This document shows positions 51,875-60,466 of a DNA stretch of 64,000 nucleotides, piece after piece (positions within the stretch are counted from its first letter, which is position 1; every line of letters begins with the position of its first letter). The stretch is taken from the NCBI RefSeq assembly GCF_007670255.1, contig NZ_SZVS01000007.1, forward strand, positions 1-64,000, in the 5' to 3' direction. The position numbers and the translations under genes were made by a program. This DNA comes from Paenarthrobacter nicotinovorans (GTDB lineage: Bacteria > Actinomycetota > Actinomycetes > Actinomycetales > Micrococcaceae). The notes under the pieces are model-generated. The model did not search any database and had not been told where the DNA came from. It was given only the letters and a program-made list of their open reading frames with translations.

Positions 51875-52165
51875 TTGGGCTTCTCCTAGGGAGGTCATTT
51901 GCTTGCGACTTCTGCTGCCCCGCTCTGGGCAGGGTTTCAATTTTACGCGAATTGGGCCTTAAACCCGAGTTGAGATCCGATTTTTGGCCCTCTCAGGGGT
52001 GCAAATTGCCTAGGTGTGTTGCATCTCATTACCGGCTTTTGCCCTGCAAGGACGCGGATGTCGGGCAGTTTTTGCCCCGCGAAGCACGTTGTTACCAAAT
52101 TGTTTAGCTATGCCCACGTAACGGGCCCAATCCCGGCCCTGAAAGTGACGAATCCAGTACGGCCC

Positions 52166-52942
52166 TCAGTGACCGCCTACCACCAGTGTGGCATCGAGAT
52201 CCGGGTCCGTCACCACGTCCACAGTCAGCCCGGCCCGTGCCAGGAGCCCCGCCGTCGCCGTGGCCTGTTGCCGGGAAGTTTCCATCAGAAGCAGCCCGCC
52301 CGGCGTCAACCACGGAGGTGCCCCCAGCGCGACGCGACCCTGGACACCCAAGCCGTCAGTGCCGCCGTCGAGCGCTCCCACCGGCTCGTGCAGCCGCGCT
52401 TCCGGCGGCATCAGGCTGATGGAATCCGTGGGGACGTACGGTGCATTGACCAGGAGCACATCAACCCGTCCGAGCAGCCGGCGGGGGAGCGGCTCGAAGA
52501 GATCGCCCAGGTACGCAGTGCCCCCACGAGGCCCCAGGTTCCGTTGCGCGCACGCAACCGCGGCGGGGTCGATGTCGGCCGCGTGGAGTTCGCACCCGCC
52601 CAGAAGATCGTAAAGTGCGGCACCCATGGCGCCGGAGCCGCAGCAGAGGTCGACGACGACGGCACCCGTTTTGGCGGTTAACGCCGCCTGTCGCACCAAG
52701 AACTCCGTGCGACGCCGCGGCACGAAGACGCCCGGGGCAACGGCCATGCGGGTCCCGCAGAAGTCCACCCACCCGAGGATGTGTTCCAGCGGCAGACCGC
52801 CCACCCTCAGGGCTACCATGCGGTCCAGTTCGTCCGGATGGGTGGCGGCGTCGATCAGGAGCCGGGCCTCGTCCTCGGCGAAAACGCAGCCGGCATCGCG
52901 AAGGGCGGCGACGATCAACCTGCTCCGGCTCACGAGAGCCAT
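52166..52942 (-). CDS. Putative protein N5-glutamine methyltransferase (PrmC/HemK-like)
   Basis: The 258-residue SAM-dependent methyltransferase has FVPRRRTEFLV before the Rossmann core, VVDLCCGSGAMGAAL as the SAM motif near residue 110, and a NAPYVPT motif where PrmC has NPPY. PrmC methylates the GGQ glutamine of release factors; this shorter paralogue with NAPY is probably aimed at a different substrate. ATG at 52942 and in-frame GTG at 52960 are both possible starts, without a good ribosome-binding site. Confidence 0.82.
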   Translation of the reverse strand: MALVSRSRLIVAALRDAGCVFAEDEARLLIDAATHPDELDRMVALRVGGLPLEHILGWVDFCGTRMAVAPGVFVPRRRTEFLVRQAALTAKTGAVVVDLCCGSGAMGAALYDLLGGCELHAADIDPAAVACAQRNLGPRGGTAYLGDLFEPLPRRLLGRVDVLLVNAPYVPTDSISLMPPEARLHEPVGALDGGTDGLGVQGRVALGAPPWLTPGGLLLMETSRQQATATAGLLARAGLTVDVVTDPDLDATLVVGGH

Positions 52943-53181
52943 GCTAACGGAGGGGTTCACAAATGTGCAGGATGATGGTTAGGGTATGACGCATGGGAAC
53001 ACTGATTTTTGAGTAGACCGGCCGTGCTCTTTGATTTGAGCATGCAGCTGCGTTTCAGATGACAAAAATCCACGCCTGTTGAGGCTTGCCTCCACGCCGT
53101 TCCCGTTGTCGACGCCCTTTCTTGAACCAAACGCCACGGGATACGTGTCTCTTCAGGACTCACACACTTTTAGGAGTCCAT

Positions 53182-53382
53182 ATGACTGCCAACCCTTCAG
53201 ACGACAACAAGCAGCCCGCCTCCGGCGGCATCAAGTCCAAGCTCACTGACGCCCAGCGGGCAATGCTCGCCAGGAAGTCGGGCGGCGGCGCTCCGGCCGG
53301 CTGGCAAAGCACCGGCAAGGGGCACAAGCCCACCGCTGCCAGCGGCAAGATGGCAAAGACCGAGAAGAAGGTCCGCTGGTAA
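53182..53382 (+). CDS. Small basic protein of 66 residues, unknown
   Basis: A strong AGGAGT ribosome-binding site 6 bases before the ATG supports this frame. The product is basic, low in hydrophobics and probably disordered, with SKLTDAQRAMLARKSGGG in the middle and a Lys-rich end (KMAKTEKKVRW). I do not recognise a characterised family. It starts with the same MTAN as the next small protein, 51 bases downstream, and lies next to the NHEJ genes. Confidence 0.75.
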   Translation: MTANPSDDNKQPASGGIKSKLTDAQRAMLARKSGGGAPAGWQSTGKGHKPTAASGKMAKTEKKVRW

Positions 53383-53432
53383 CTCCGGCGGACAGGCCCA
53401 TAGGAAAACAGGCGCACTGGAAAGGAAGAACC

Positions 53433-53693
53433 ATGACTGCGAATCACAACGCTGAGGGCATCGATCCTGAGGTTGCAAGCCACTTGGTGGAGTCCATGGA
53501 CATGGCACCGATGCCCGAGACAACAGGCATGCCCCTGGCTTTGGGAACGGACCAAGGCAATCAATGGCCGGACGGCAACGGCAAACGCCGGCACCCGAAG
53601 GACCGCGATCAAGCCCACGGCCGCATGGGCCAAGGCGCGGCGGTAACGGCGATCCACCGGACCAGCCGACCGCAGATGCCGCACTCGTCCTAA
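53433..53693 (+). CDS. Small hydrophilic protein of 86 residues, unknown
   Basis: GGAAAGGAAG precedes the ATG at a good distance. The product has an acidic first half (NHNAEGIDPEVASHLVESMDM) and a basic second half (NGKRRHPKDRDQAHGR), without membrane segments or cysteines. It is probably co-transcribed with the 66-residue protein. It is convergent with ligD, 59 bases away. Function is unknown. Confidence 0.65.
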   Translation: MTANHNAEGIDPEVASHLVESMDMAPMPETTGMPLALGTDQGNQWPDGNGKRRHPKDRDQAHGRMGQGAAVTAIHRTSRPQMPHSS

Positions 53694-53752
53694 CCCGTCA
53701 CGCGCAACCCAACCGATCACCCCGCCAGCCCAACTGGGGGACAGTTAACGCA

Positions 53753-56347
53753 CTACTGAGGCCTCGTAGGAGCGTTATCTGTCCCCTGGTTGGGCTGGCT
53801 GACGTCGGAAGGGGACTTGTCCGGGCGCCAACCCCGCCACACCGGATGACGCAGCCTGCCAGGACCAGTCCAGTTACCGAAAGTCACCTCGGCCACCAGC
53901 TCGGGTCGGACCCAGCGCGCACCCGCGGCATCCTCCCTCGGAATGTCCTTAAAAGGTGAAGGGTCCACCGCCAGCGGTTCCAGCCGGTCCATGATCTCCC
54001 GCAGCTGCCAGTCCTTAAACCCCGTGCCTACCCTGCCTACATAGTGCAAGGCATCGCCGTCGGGAATGCCCAGGAGCAACGCCCCGAAAGTCCCGCTCCG
54101 GGCCCCGGCTCCCGGGCGCCAACCGCCCACCACCACTTCCTGGCTTTGCTCCAGCTTGAGCTTGATCCACGACCCGCTGCGACGACCCACGGTGTAACGG
54201 CTGTCGGCCTTCTTGGCCATGACCCCCTCCAAGCCCAGATCGGCAGCGCTGGTCATGAGGTCCTCGACGTCGTGGTCCAGCACCGCTGACACATGGAGCG
54301 GGCATCCACCGGGCAAGCGCTCCGCGAACGCATCCAGCCGCTTGCGCCGCTCAAGCAAAGGCAGCCCGCTCACGTCCGTGCCGGCGTCGTACAACAGATC
54401 AAAGAGCATCAGCTGTACCGGAACCGAGGCCCGCGCCCGCTCTATGTCGGCGGCCTTGACCAGGTTCATGCGCAGCTGAAGACGGCCGAAGTCCGGCCTG
54501 GATCCCTTGCCCAAGGCGACGATTTCGCCGTCGGCCACAAAATCACCTTCGGGCCAGCAGGCGCGGTCGGTGAGCTCGGGGTAGGTGGCCGTGAGGTCGT
54601 TCCCGTTGCGGCTCATCAGCCGGATCCGTCCCTCGGTTCCGGTGATGATGGCCCGGATTCCATCCCACTTGAGTTCGTACAACCAGTTGCCGCCGCGGAG
54701 ATCGGCAGTTGTTCCGGAGGTAGCGAGCATGGGGGCGTAATCGCGCATGGGTTGCGGCTCCGGTTCACGCGGCTTGGCGGCAGGCTTGGCGGCAGGCTTG
54801 GTGGCAGGCTTGGCAGCAGGCGTGGCTTTGGCGCTCCGCTTGCCGCCCGGTTGCTCCTTCATCAGGTGAATCAGCCAACGGTCCCCTGTATTGATCAGCG
54901 CCAGTCGTTTGGTGCCCCCGAGGCCACCTCCAGGCTCACCTGTGAGCGTCGCGATGACCTCCTTGTCATCGCGCCACTTCTCGCACGTGAACTCCCCGCG
55001 GTCCCAAATGGTCATGGTTCCTGCCCCGTACTCGCCCTTGGGAATCACCCCCGCAAAGGTGGCGTACTCCATGGGGTGGTCCTCCGTGTGGACGGCCAGG
55101 TTGTTCCGGTCCGGCGTCTCCGGGACTCCACGCGGCAGCGCCCAGGATGCCAGGACCCCGTTGTGTTCCAGCCGCAGGTCCAGGTGGTACCGGCGTGCAT
55201 GATGCTCCTGGATCACGAAGATGCCACCGGGCGGTGCCGGGTCGCCGGGTTTGGGCTGCCCGGCTGACGTTCCGCTGGACACCGCTGTGGAAGCGGCCGA
55301 CGACGACGGGAACGGCTCCGGGGTTTTCTCCGGATCGCGCATCCCGACGTACTTGGCGAGACGGTTCTCGACCGTCACCACGCGCTCGCGGGCGCCGGCC
55401 GACGGGCCGGGAGTACCGCCGTCGTCGTTCCCGTCCTCGGTGTGGGGCGGCAGGTGCCGTTCCGATATGGGGGCGAAGTGGTCCTCGCCCGTGCTGACCC
55501 GCTCCATCACTTCCGTGTAGTCAAGGTGGTCCAGGTCAGGGTCCTCGAGTTCCTCCCATGTCCGGGGTGCCGCGACCGTTGGGTGGGCCTTGCCGCGGAG
55601 GGAGTAGGGCACGATGGTGGTTTTATTGCCGCTGTTCTGGCTCCAGTCCACCAGCACTTTGCCCTTACGCAGGGACTTCTTCATGTCGCTGACCACGAGA
55701 TCGGGGTGGTCCGTTTCCAGCGCCCGCGCGAGCTCGTGGGCGAAAGCGGAGACTTGCTCGGACTTCAGGGTGCCGTCCAGCCCCGTGTACAGATGGATAC
55801 CTTTGCTCCCGCTGGTAACAGGGACGGGCTCCATCCCCATGTCCTGCAGGATGGAACGGGCCAGCATGGCAACTTCCACGCACTCGGGGAGGCCTGCGCC
55901 GGGACCGGGATCGAGGTCCAACACAAAGCGGTCCGGCCTCAACGGCGTCCCGGACGCGTCCACCTGCCACTGCGGTACGTGGATCTCCAGGGAAGCGATC
56001 TGTGCCATCCACGTGAGGGTAGCCAGGTTGTTCACCATGGGATAGACATTGGTGTGGTCCGAATGCTGGATGGCAGCCCGCGGAATCCACCTGGGCGCGG
56101 AGTCCTCCAGGTTCTTCTGGAAGAACACCTGCCCCGGGTGCTCGACAGTCCCCACGCCGTTGACCCAGCGCTTGCGCGTCACGGGTCTGTTGGCCGCAGC
56201 CGGGATGAGGAAAGGGGCCACAGTGGCGTAGTACTCAAGCACCTCAGCCTTGGTGGTGCCGGTCTCCGGGTAGATGATTTTGCCCAGATTGGTGAGCGTG
56301 AGTTCGTGGCCTTCCACGTTCACGCGCTCCTGCTGCTTGCCTGCCAC
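53753..56347 (-). CDS. ligD: LigD, multifunctional ATP-dependent DNA ligase of NHEJ
   Basis: The 864-residue protein has the domain order polymerase/primase (about 1-290; RKRWVNGVGTVEHPGQVFFQKNL, DLDPGPGAGLPE), 3'-phosphoesterase (about 370-490; VIQEHHARRYHLDLRLEHNG), an Ala/Lys/Pro linker (about 505-527) and ATP-dependent ligase (about 535-850; adenylated Lys in YELKWDGIRAI near 560). This order equals that of mycobacterial LigD. It works with Ku, encoded divergently 38 bases away, to fill in and seal double-strand breaks. Confidence 0.95.
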   Translation of the reverse strand: MAGKQQERVNVEGHELTLTNLGKIIYPETGTTKAEVLEYYATVAPFLIPAAANRPVTRKRWVNGVGTVEHPGQVFFQKNLEDSAPRWIPRAAIQHSDHTNVYPMVNNLATLTWMAQIASLEIHVPQWQVDASGTPLRPDRFVLDLDPGPGAGLPECVEVAMLARSILQDMGMEPVPVTSGSKGIHLYTGLDGTLKSEQVSAFAHELARALETDHPDLVVSDMKKSLRKGKVLVDWSQNSGNKTTIVPYSLRGKAHPTVAAPRTWEELEDPDLDHLDYTEVMERVSTGEDHFAPISERHLPPHTEDGNDDGGTPGPSAGARERVVTVENRLAKYVGMRDPEKTPEPFPSSSAASTAVSSGTSAGQPKPGDPAPPGGIFVIQEHHARRYHLDLRLEHNGVLASWALPRGVPETPDRNNLAVHTEDHPMEYATFAGVIPKGEYGAGTMTIWDRGEFTCEKWRDDKEVIATLTGEPGGGLGGTKRLALINTGDRWLIHLMKEQPGGKRSAKATPAAKPATKPAAKPAAKPREPEPQPMRDYAPMLATSGTTADLRGGNWLYELKWDGIRAIITGTEGRIRLMSRNGNDLTATYPELTDRACWPEGDFVADGEIVALGKGSRPDFGRLQLRMNLVKAADIERARASVPVQLMLFDLLYDAGTDVSGLPLLERRKRLDAFAERLPGGCPLHVSAVLDHDVEDLMTSAADLGLEGVMAKKADSRYTVGRRSGSWIKLKLEQSQEVVVGGWRPGAGARSGTFGALLLGIPDGDALHYVGRVGTGFKDWQLREIMDRLEPLAVDPSPFKDIPREDAAGARWVRPELVAEVTFGNWTGPGRLRHPVWRGWRPDKSPSDVSQPNQGTDNAPTRPQ

Positions 56348-56385
56348 CTCTTCTCCTCCGCTGGGTTGTGCTGTTGACTGGGTGT

Positions 56386-57252
56386 ATGAGGGCTATATGG
56401 AAGGGATCTATCGCGTTCGGTCTGGTCAACGTACCAGTGAAGCTCTACAGTGCCACGGAGGATCACGACATTGGCCTGCACCAAGTCCACAATAAGGACG
56501 GCGGGCGCATCAGGTACCAGCGAAAATGCGAAATTTGCGGCGAAGTTGTTGCTTACGAGGATATTGACAAGGCCTACGAGGAAGAAGGCCGCACGGTGGT
56601 CCTCACAGCCGCCGAGTTGAAGTCCCTGCCTGAGGAAAACAGCCGCGAAATCGAGGTGGTGGAGTTCATTCCCGCCGAGCAGCTGGACCCCATCATGTAC
56701 GAGCGCAGCTACTTCCTGGAACCGGATTCCAAATCGCCCAAGGCCTACATGCTGCTGCGGCAGACGCTGGAGGACACGGACAGGATCGCGATCGTCCAAT
56801 ACGCGCTGCGGCAAAAAACCCGGCTGGGTGCGCTGCGCGTGCGCGGTGACGTGTTGCTGCTGCAGGCCCTCCTGTGGGGTGATGAAGTCCGCGAGGCCAA
56901 GTTCCCGTCCCTGGAAACGGACATCAAGATCTCGGACAAGGAACTGGAAATGTCGTCCGCCCTGGTCGAATCCATGGCCCATGATTTCGACCCCGATGAA
57001 TACACGGACGACTACCAGGCCCAGTTGAGGACACTTATCGAAGCCAAGCTGGAAAAGGGCGAGGCGCTCGATACCGAGGCCACCTTCGGCAACGTCGAGG
57101 GCGAAGGCGAGGGCGGCGACGTCATCGACCTCATGGAGGCACTGAAGCGAAGCCTGGACAAGAAGCGCGGCAAGGAAAAAGCGTCCGACGACGACGCTGC
57201 CGCCAGCAAAGCCGACAGCAAGCCAAAGGCGCGGGCCAAGAAAAAGGCGTGA
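56386..57252 (+). CDS. ku: Ku, DNA end-binding protein of NHEJ
   Basis: The 288-residue protein starts MRAIWKGSIAFGLVNVPVKLY, the typical bacterial Ku start, and covers the Ku core barrel (RYQRKCEICGEVV, PEENSREIEVVEF, RSYFLEPD, ALLWGDEVREAKFP). A Lys/Ala-rich C-terminal tail follows (about 255-288), as in extended Actinobacterial Ku proteins. An in-frame ATG 18 bases upstream is less likely. Ku homodimers thread onto DNA ends and recruit LigD. Confidence 0.95.
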   Translation: MRAIWKGSIAFGLVNVPVKLYSATEDHDIGLHQVHNKDGGRIRYQRKCEICGEVVAYEDIDKAYEEEGRTVVLTAAELKSLPEENSREIEVVEFIPAEQLDPIMYERSYFLEPDSKSPKAYMLLRQTLEDTDRIAIVQYALRQKTRLGALRVRGDVLLLQALLWGDEVREAKFPSLETDIKISDKELEMSSALVESMAHDFDPDEYTDDYQAQLRTLIEAKLEKGEALDTEATFGNVEGEGEGGDVIDLMEALKRSLDKKRGKEKASDDDAAASKADSKPKARAKKKA

Positions 57253-57256
57253 ACCG

Positions 57257-57286
57257 CCGTCGGGCGCCTTGAGGGACGCCCGACGG
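57257..57286. terminator. Bidirectional hairpin terminator
   Basis: CCGTCGGGCG (57257-57266) pairs perfectly with CGCCCGACGG (57277-57286) around a 10-base loop, between the convergent ku and ABC permease genes. Confidence 0.7.
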
Positions 57287-57298
57287 TCGGCGCTCGCG

Positions 57299-58135
57299 TC
57301 AGCCCTTTACTGAACCCGCGGTCAGTCCCTGGACGATGAACTTGCTGGCAAACGCGAAGATCACCAGCGTGGGTACCACAGTCAAAACCGCGGCAGCGGA
57401 CATCGAACCCCAGTCAATGTTGAAGCTGGAGATAAAGCCGGCCAACGCCGTCGGGATGGTCTTGTTGCTGTCGCTGTTCATCAGGGTCACCGACAGGAAC
57501 AGCTCGTTCCAGCAGTTCACGAAGTTGAACACAAAACTCGCCGCGATACCGGGCAACATCACCGGCACGATCACCCTGAAGAGCGCACCCAGCCTGGAGC
57601 AACCGTCGATCATGGCGGCCTCTTCCAAGGCATCAGGGACGTTCTCGAAGAAACCGCGCAGCATGATGGTGCAGAACGGGATGCAGATTGCGATGTAGAT
57701 CAGGATCAGTCCTGTCTTGGAATCCACCAAGCCGAAGTCGGTCATCATCAGGTACAGCGGCCCCAAGGCGATGAACCCCGGGATCATCTGCGTGATGAGG
57801 AAAGCACCCAGCACGGCCCCTCGACCGGAGAACTGGAACCGTGCCAGGACGTAGGCGGACAGCAGTGAGATGAGCGTCGCCACCGACGCGGCAACCAGCG
57901 CCACCACCAGGCTGTTGAGCATGTACTGGCCGAAATCGGACTTGGTGAAAAGCCCGACGTAGTTATCCAACGACAACTGCCGCGGCCAGTAATCCAAGGG
58001 CAGCGAGTAGATGGCACCCGGCTCCTTGAGGGACGTCACCACGATCCAGTACAGCGGAAAGACAGTGACGATCAGGCAAAGGCCAAGGAAAACCACCTTC
58101 GAAATGCGGCCCATGAGCGTCGGAGTGTTGATCAT
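57299..58135 (-). CDS. ABC-transporter permease (MalG-like), second carbohydrate importer
   Basis: The 278-residue protein has six helices, the EAA loop LEEAAMIDGCSRLGALFRVIVPVMLPG near residue 180, and the GLTAGSVKG end. ATG at 58135 overlaps the upstream permease stop by 4 bases; the frame is open further upstream but without membrane character. It is the last gene of an aminotransferase-binding protein-permease-permease operon. Confidence 0.9.
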   Translation of the reverse strand: MINTPTLMGRISKVVFLGLCLIVTVFPLYWIVVTSLKEPGAIYSLPLDYWPRQLSLDNYVGLFTKSDFGQYMLNSLVVALVAASVATLISLLSAYVLARFQFSGRGAVLGAFLITQMIPGFIALGPLYLMMTDFGLVDSKTGLILIYIAICIPFCTIMLRGFFENVPDALEEAAMIDGCSRLGALFRVIVPVMLPGIAASFVFNFVNCWNELFLSVTLMNSDSNKTIPTALAGFISSFNIDWGSMSAAAVLTVVPTLVIFAFASKFIVQGLTAGSVKG

Positions 58136-59103
58136 CGGTCTGCCTTTCGGAAGCGGACGGCCATGAGGTAGAAGGCTGCAAAAAGCATGAGGGTGACCAT
58201 GACGATCAATCCCAGGGCGGACGCCTTGCCGTAGTCGCCTTCCTGCGTAATTTTGATCATGTACGTGGTGATGATGTGCGTTTGGTCTGCCGGACCTCCG
58301 CCTGTCATCGCGAAGATGATGTCCGGGAAGTTGAAGATCCAAATCACCCGCAACAGGATGGTCAACGCCAGCGTGGTGGAGATGCTCGGCAGCGTGATGC
58401 TGAAGAACGTCCGAACCTTGCCCGCACCATCCAAAGCGGCGGCCTCGTACATCTCGTCCGACACCGATTGCAGGGCGGCGAGGATCATGATGGCGAAAAA
58501 CGTCACCCCGTACCAGATGTTGGCGATGATGATCGCGGTCATGGCGAAGCCGGGATCCGACAACCACGGAATGGGCGAGCTGATGACTCCCGCCTTCATG
58601 AGGAGGTCGTTCACCACGCCGAATTCCGCGTTGAACATCCACCGGAACAGCATGCCGATGAGGAAGCCGGACACCGCCCAGGGGAAGAAGATCATGGCCT
58701 GGTACGCCCCGCGCATCCGGAACCGCCGCTTCAGGAACAGCGCCACGGCGAACCCGATGACTACCTGCGGGACCAGCGATCCGACAACCCACACCAAGGT
58801 ATTGCGTACGATCGTGCCGAACTCGGGAGCATCGAACAGGCTCTGGAAGTTCCCGAACCCAATCCATGAGGTATCGGAAAGATCATTCAGGTTCCAGTTA
58901 CGGAACGCCATCTGGCTGCCGGCGATCATGGGGTAGTACGTGAAGATCCCCACGAACACCGCTGCCGGTGCCAGGAAGGCCAACAGCGTCAACGCTGTCC
59001 GGCCATTGAACCGTCTTTTGGACGAGCTGCCCCTGCCCGGCTCCGGCCGCGCGGCTTTCCGCCCCGATGGGGGCGGTGCGGCCTGCTTGACGTCGAGAGT
59101 CAC
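58132..59103 (-). CDS. ABC-transporter permease (MalF-like), second carbohydrate importer
   Basis: The 323-residue protein has a basic N-terminal tail of about 35 residues (SGRKAARPEPGRGSSSKRR), six membrane helices, and the EAA loop YEAAALDGAGKVRTFFSITLPSISTT near residue 215. GTG start, 6 bases after the binding-protein gene. It forms the channel with the next permease; the ATPase is not encoded here. Confidence 0.9.
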   Translation of the reverse strand: MTLDVKQAAPPPSGRKAARPEPGRGSSSKRRFNGRTALTLLAFLAPAAVFVGIFTYYPMIAGSQMAFRNWNLNDLSDTSWIGFGNFQSLFDAPEFGTIVRNTLVWVVGSLVPQVVIGFAVALFLKRRFRMRGAYQAMIFFPWAVSGFLIGMLFRWMFNAEFGVVNDLLMKAGVISSPIPWLSDPGFAMTAIIIANIWYGVTFFAIMILAALQSVSDEMYEAAALDGAGKVRTFFSITLPSISTTLALTILLRVIWIFNFPDIIFAMTGGGPADQTHIITTYMIKITQEGDYGKASALGLIVMVTLMLFAAFYLMAVRFRKADR

Positions 59104-59109
59104 CGGAGG

Positions 59110-60408
59110 TTACCCCTTCATCTTTTCAGTCCAGTAGCTGTCCCAGCTGGACAGCAGCTCGGTCGTGGACATCTGGCCCGTGAGGACCCGCTGAAGTTCA
59201 CCGTCGGACTTCTTGATCCACTCCGTCCACCAGGAAACGCTGCGCGGCTGGATCGCGGAGACGTACGTGTCCGGGTTCTCCGTCATCTTGACGTAGGCAG
59301 CCCAAGGGCCGGTGCTGTAGAAGGGGTCCTGGGCCGCGGACTTCAGGGTGGGGACCAAGCTGTTGTCCTTGCTGAACGTGGTGGCAGCGTCACCCTGCGC
59401 CAAGTACTTGATGAGCTTGACGGCCTGGGGCTTGGCCTTTGAAGATTCCGCGATACCCCAGCCAGCCGAAGCGACGGGCTGGATGGCCTTGCCGCCCGGA
59501 CCCACCAGGAGCGGGGCGACGTTCCACTGATCCTGCTTGATGGCCTGCGACTCTTTGACCGTGGCAATCACTTCCGGGTCCTGCAGCAGGAAAGCCGTGG
59601 AGCCGTTGCTGAAGCCCTGGACCATCTCGGGGTAACCCCACGCCACGGATGAGGGCGGCGAGCCCTTCTTGAACAGGTCAATGTAGAGATCCATGGCCTG
59701 CTGGGCCTTGGGGGAGGAGAAGATGGTCTTGCCGTTGCTCAGCTTGAAGGCGTTCTCGCGGTCGATCTCGTCAGCCACGTAGGCCTCGATGATCGCTACG
59801 GCGTTGGAGTTGGCGTTGGTGCCTCCACGGAACGCGTAGCCGAACTTGTTCTCGGACGGCTTGTTGAGGGCCTCGGCCTGCTTCGCCATCTCCTCCCAGC
59901 TGCCCGGAGGACCGTCGAAGCCGGCCTGCTTGACCAGGTCCGAACGGTAGAAGAGGGAAAGGCCGTAGAAACCGTAGGGGATGTAGTAGGTCTTGCCGTT
60001 CTGCTTGGAATACTTGACCGCGTTTTCGGTCAGGTTGTTCCATCCGTCCCAGCCATCAAGGTCCTTGGTCATGTCGTAGAGCCAGTTGTTCGCGCCGAAG
60101 GAACCAACTGTGATGTCGCGTGCCTCCACCACATCCACGCCCTTGCCGGACTGGAGCATCTGCTGGATTTTCTGGTCCGCCTGGTCGGTGGGCGGTGAAA
60201 TCAGCTCCACCTTGATGTCCGGGTTGGCCTGCTCGAAGCCCGAGATGAGCTTCTTCAAGGTCTCCGTTCGGGCGGGGTTGGTGAGACTTTCCACCATCTT
60301 CAAGGTGACTTTGCCATCGGCCGCCTGCTGCTGGCCGCCTCCACACCCGGCAAGTGCAAGAACTGCCGCCAGGCCTGCTGCCGCAGACGCCATAATTCTG
60401 GATTTCAC
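59110..60408 (-). CDS. ABC-transporter substrate-binding lipoprotein, second carbohydrate importer
   Basis: The 432-residue protein has a lipoprotein signal (VLALAGCGGG, Cys near residue 21) and the family-1 solute-binding fold (LKKLISGFEQANPDIKVELIS, YGFYGLSLFYRSDLVKQAGFDGPPGSWEEM). The GTG at 60408 is chosen because GGAGG lies at the right distance and the lipobox then falls in place; upstream residues are not signal-like. The operon context with a PLP enzyme suggests an amine-bearing or amino-acid-linked sugar, which is only an inference. Confidence 0.9.
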   Translation of the reverse strand: MKSRIMASAAAGLAAVLALAGCGGGQQQAADGKVTLKMVESLTNPARTETLKKLISGFEQANPDIKVELISPPTDQADQKIQQMLQSGKGVDVVEARDITVGSFGANNWLYDMTKDLDGWDGWNNLTENAVKYSKQNGKTYYIPYGFYGLSLFYRSDLVKQAGFDGPPGSWEEMAKQAEALNKPSENKFGYAFRGGTNANSNAVAIIEAYVADEIDRENAFKLSNGKTIFSSPKAQQAMDLYIDLFKKGSPPSSVAWGYPEMVQGFSNGSTAFLLQDPEVIATVKESQAIKQDQWNVAPLLVGPGGKAIQPVASAGWGIAESSKAKPQAVKLIKYLAQGDAATTFSKDNSLVPTLKSAAQDPFYSTGPWAAYVKMTENPDTYVSAIQPRSVSWWTEWIKKSDGELQRVLTGQMSTTELLSSWDSYWTEKMKG

Positions 60409-60466
60409 GTGGGTCCTCCGTTGATTGGTTGAGTGTTTGCACCGGCTGAGCGGGTGCGGGTGGGGT

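Noticed and set aside
51875..52165. The 291-base gap upstream of the MHS transporter, checked for a small RNA or short gene
   Set aside because: I see only AT-richer promoter-like sequence and a weak inverted repeat; nothing that supports a gene.
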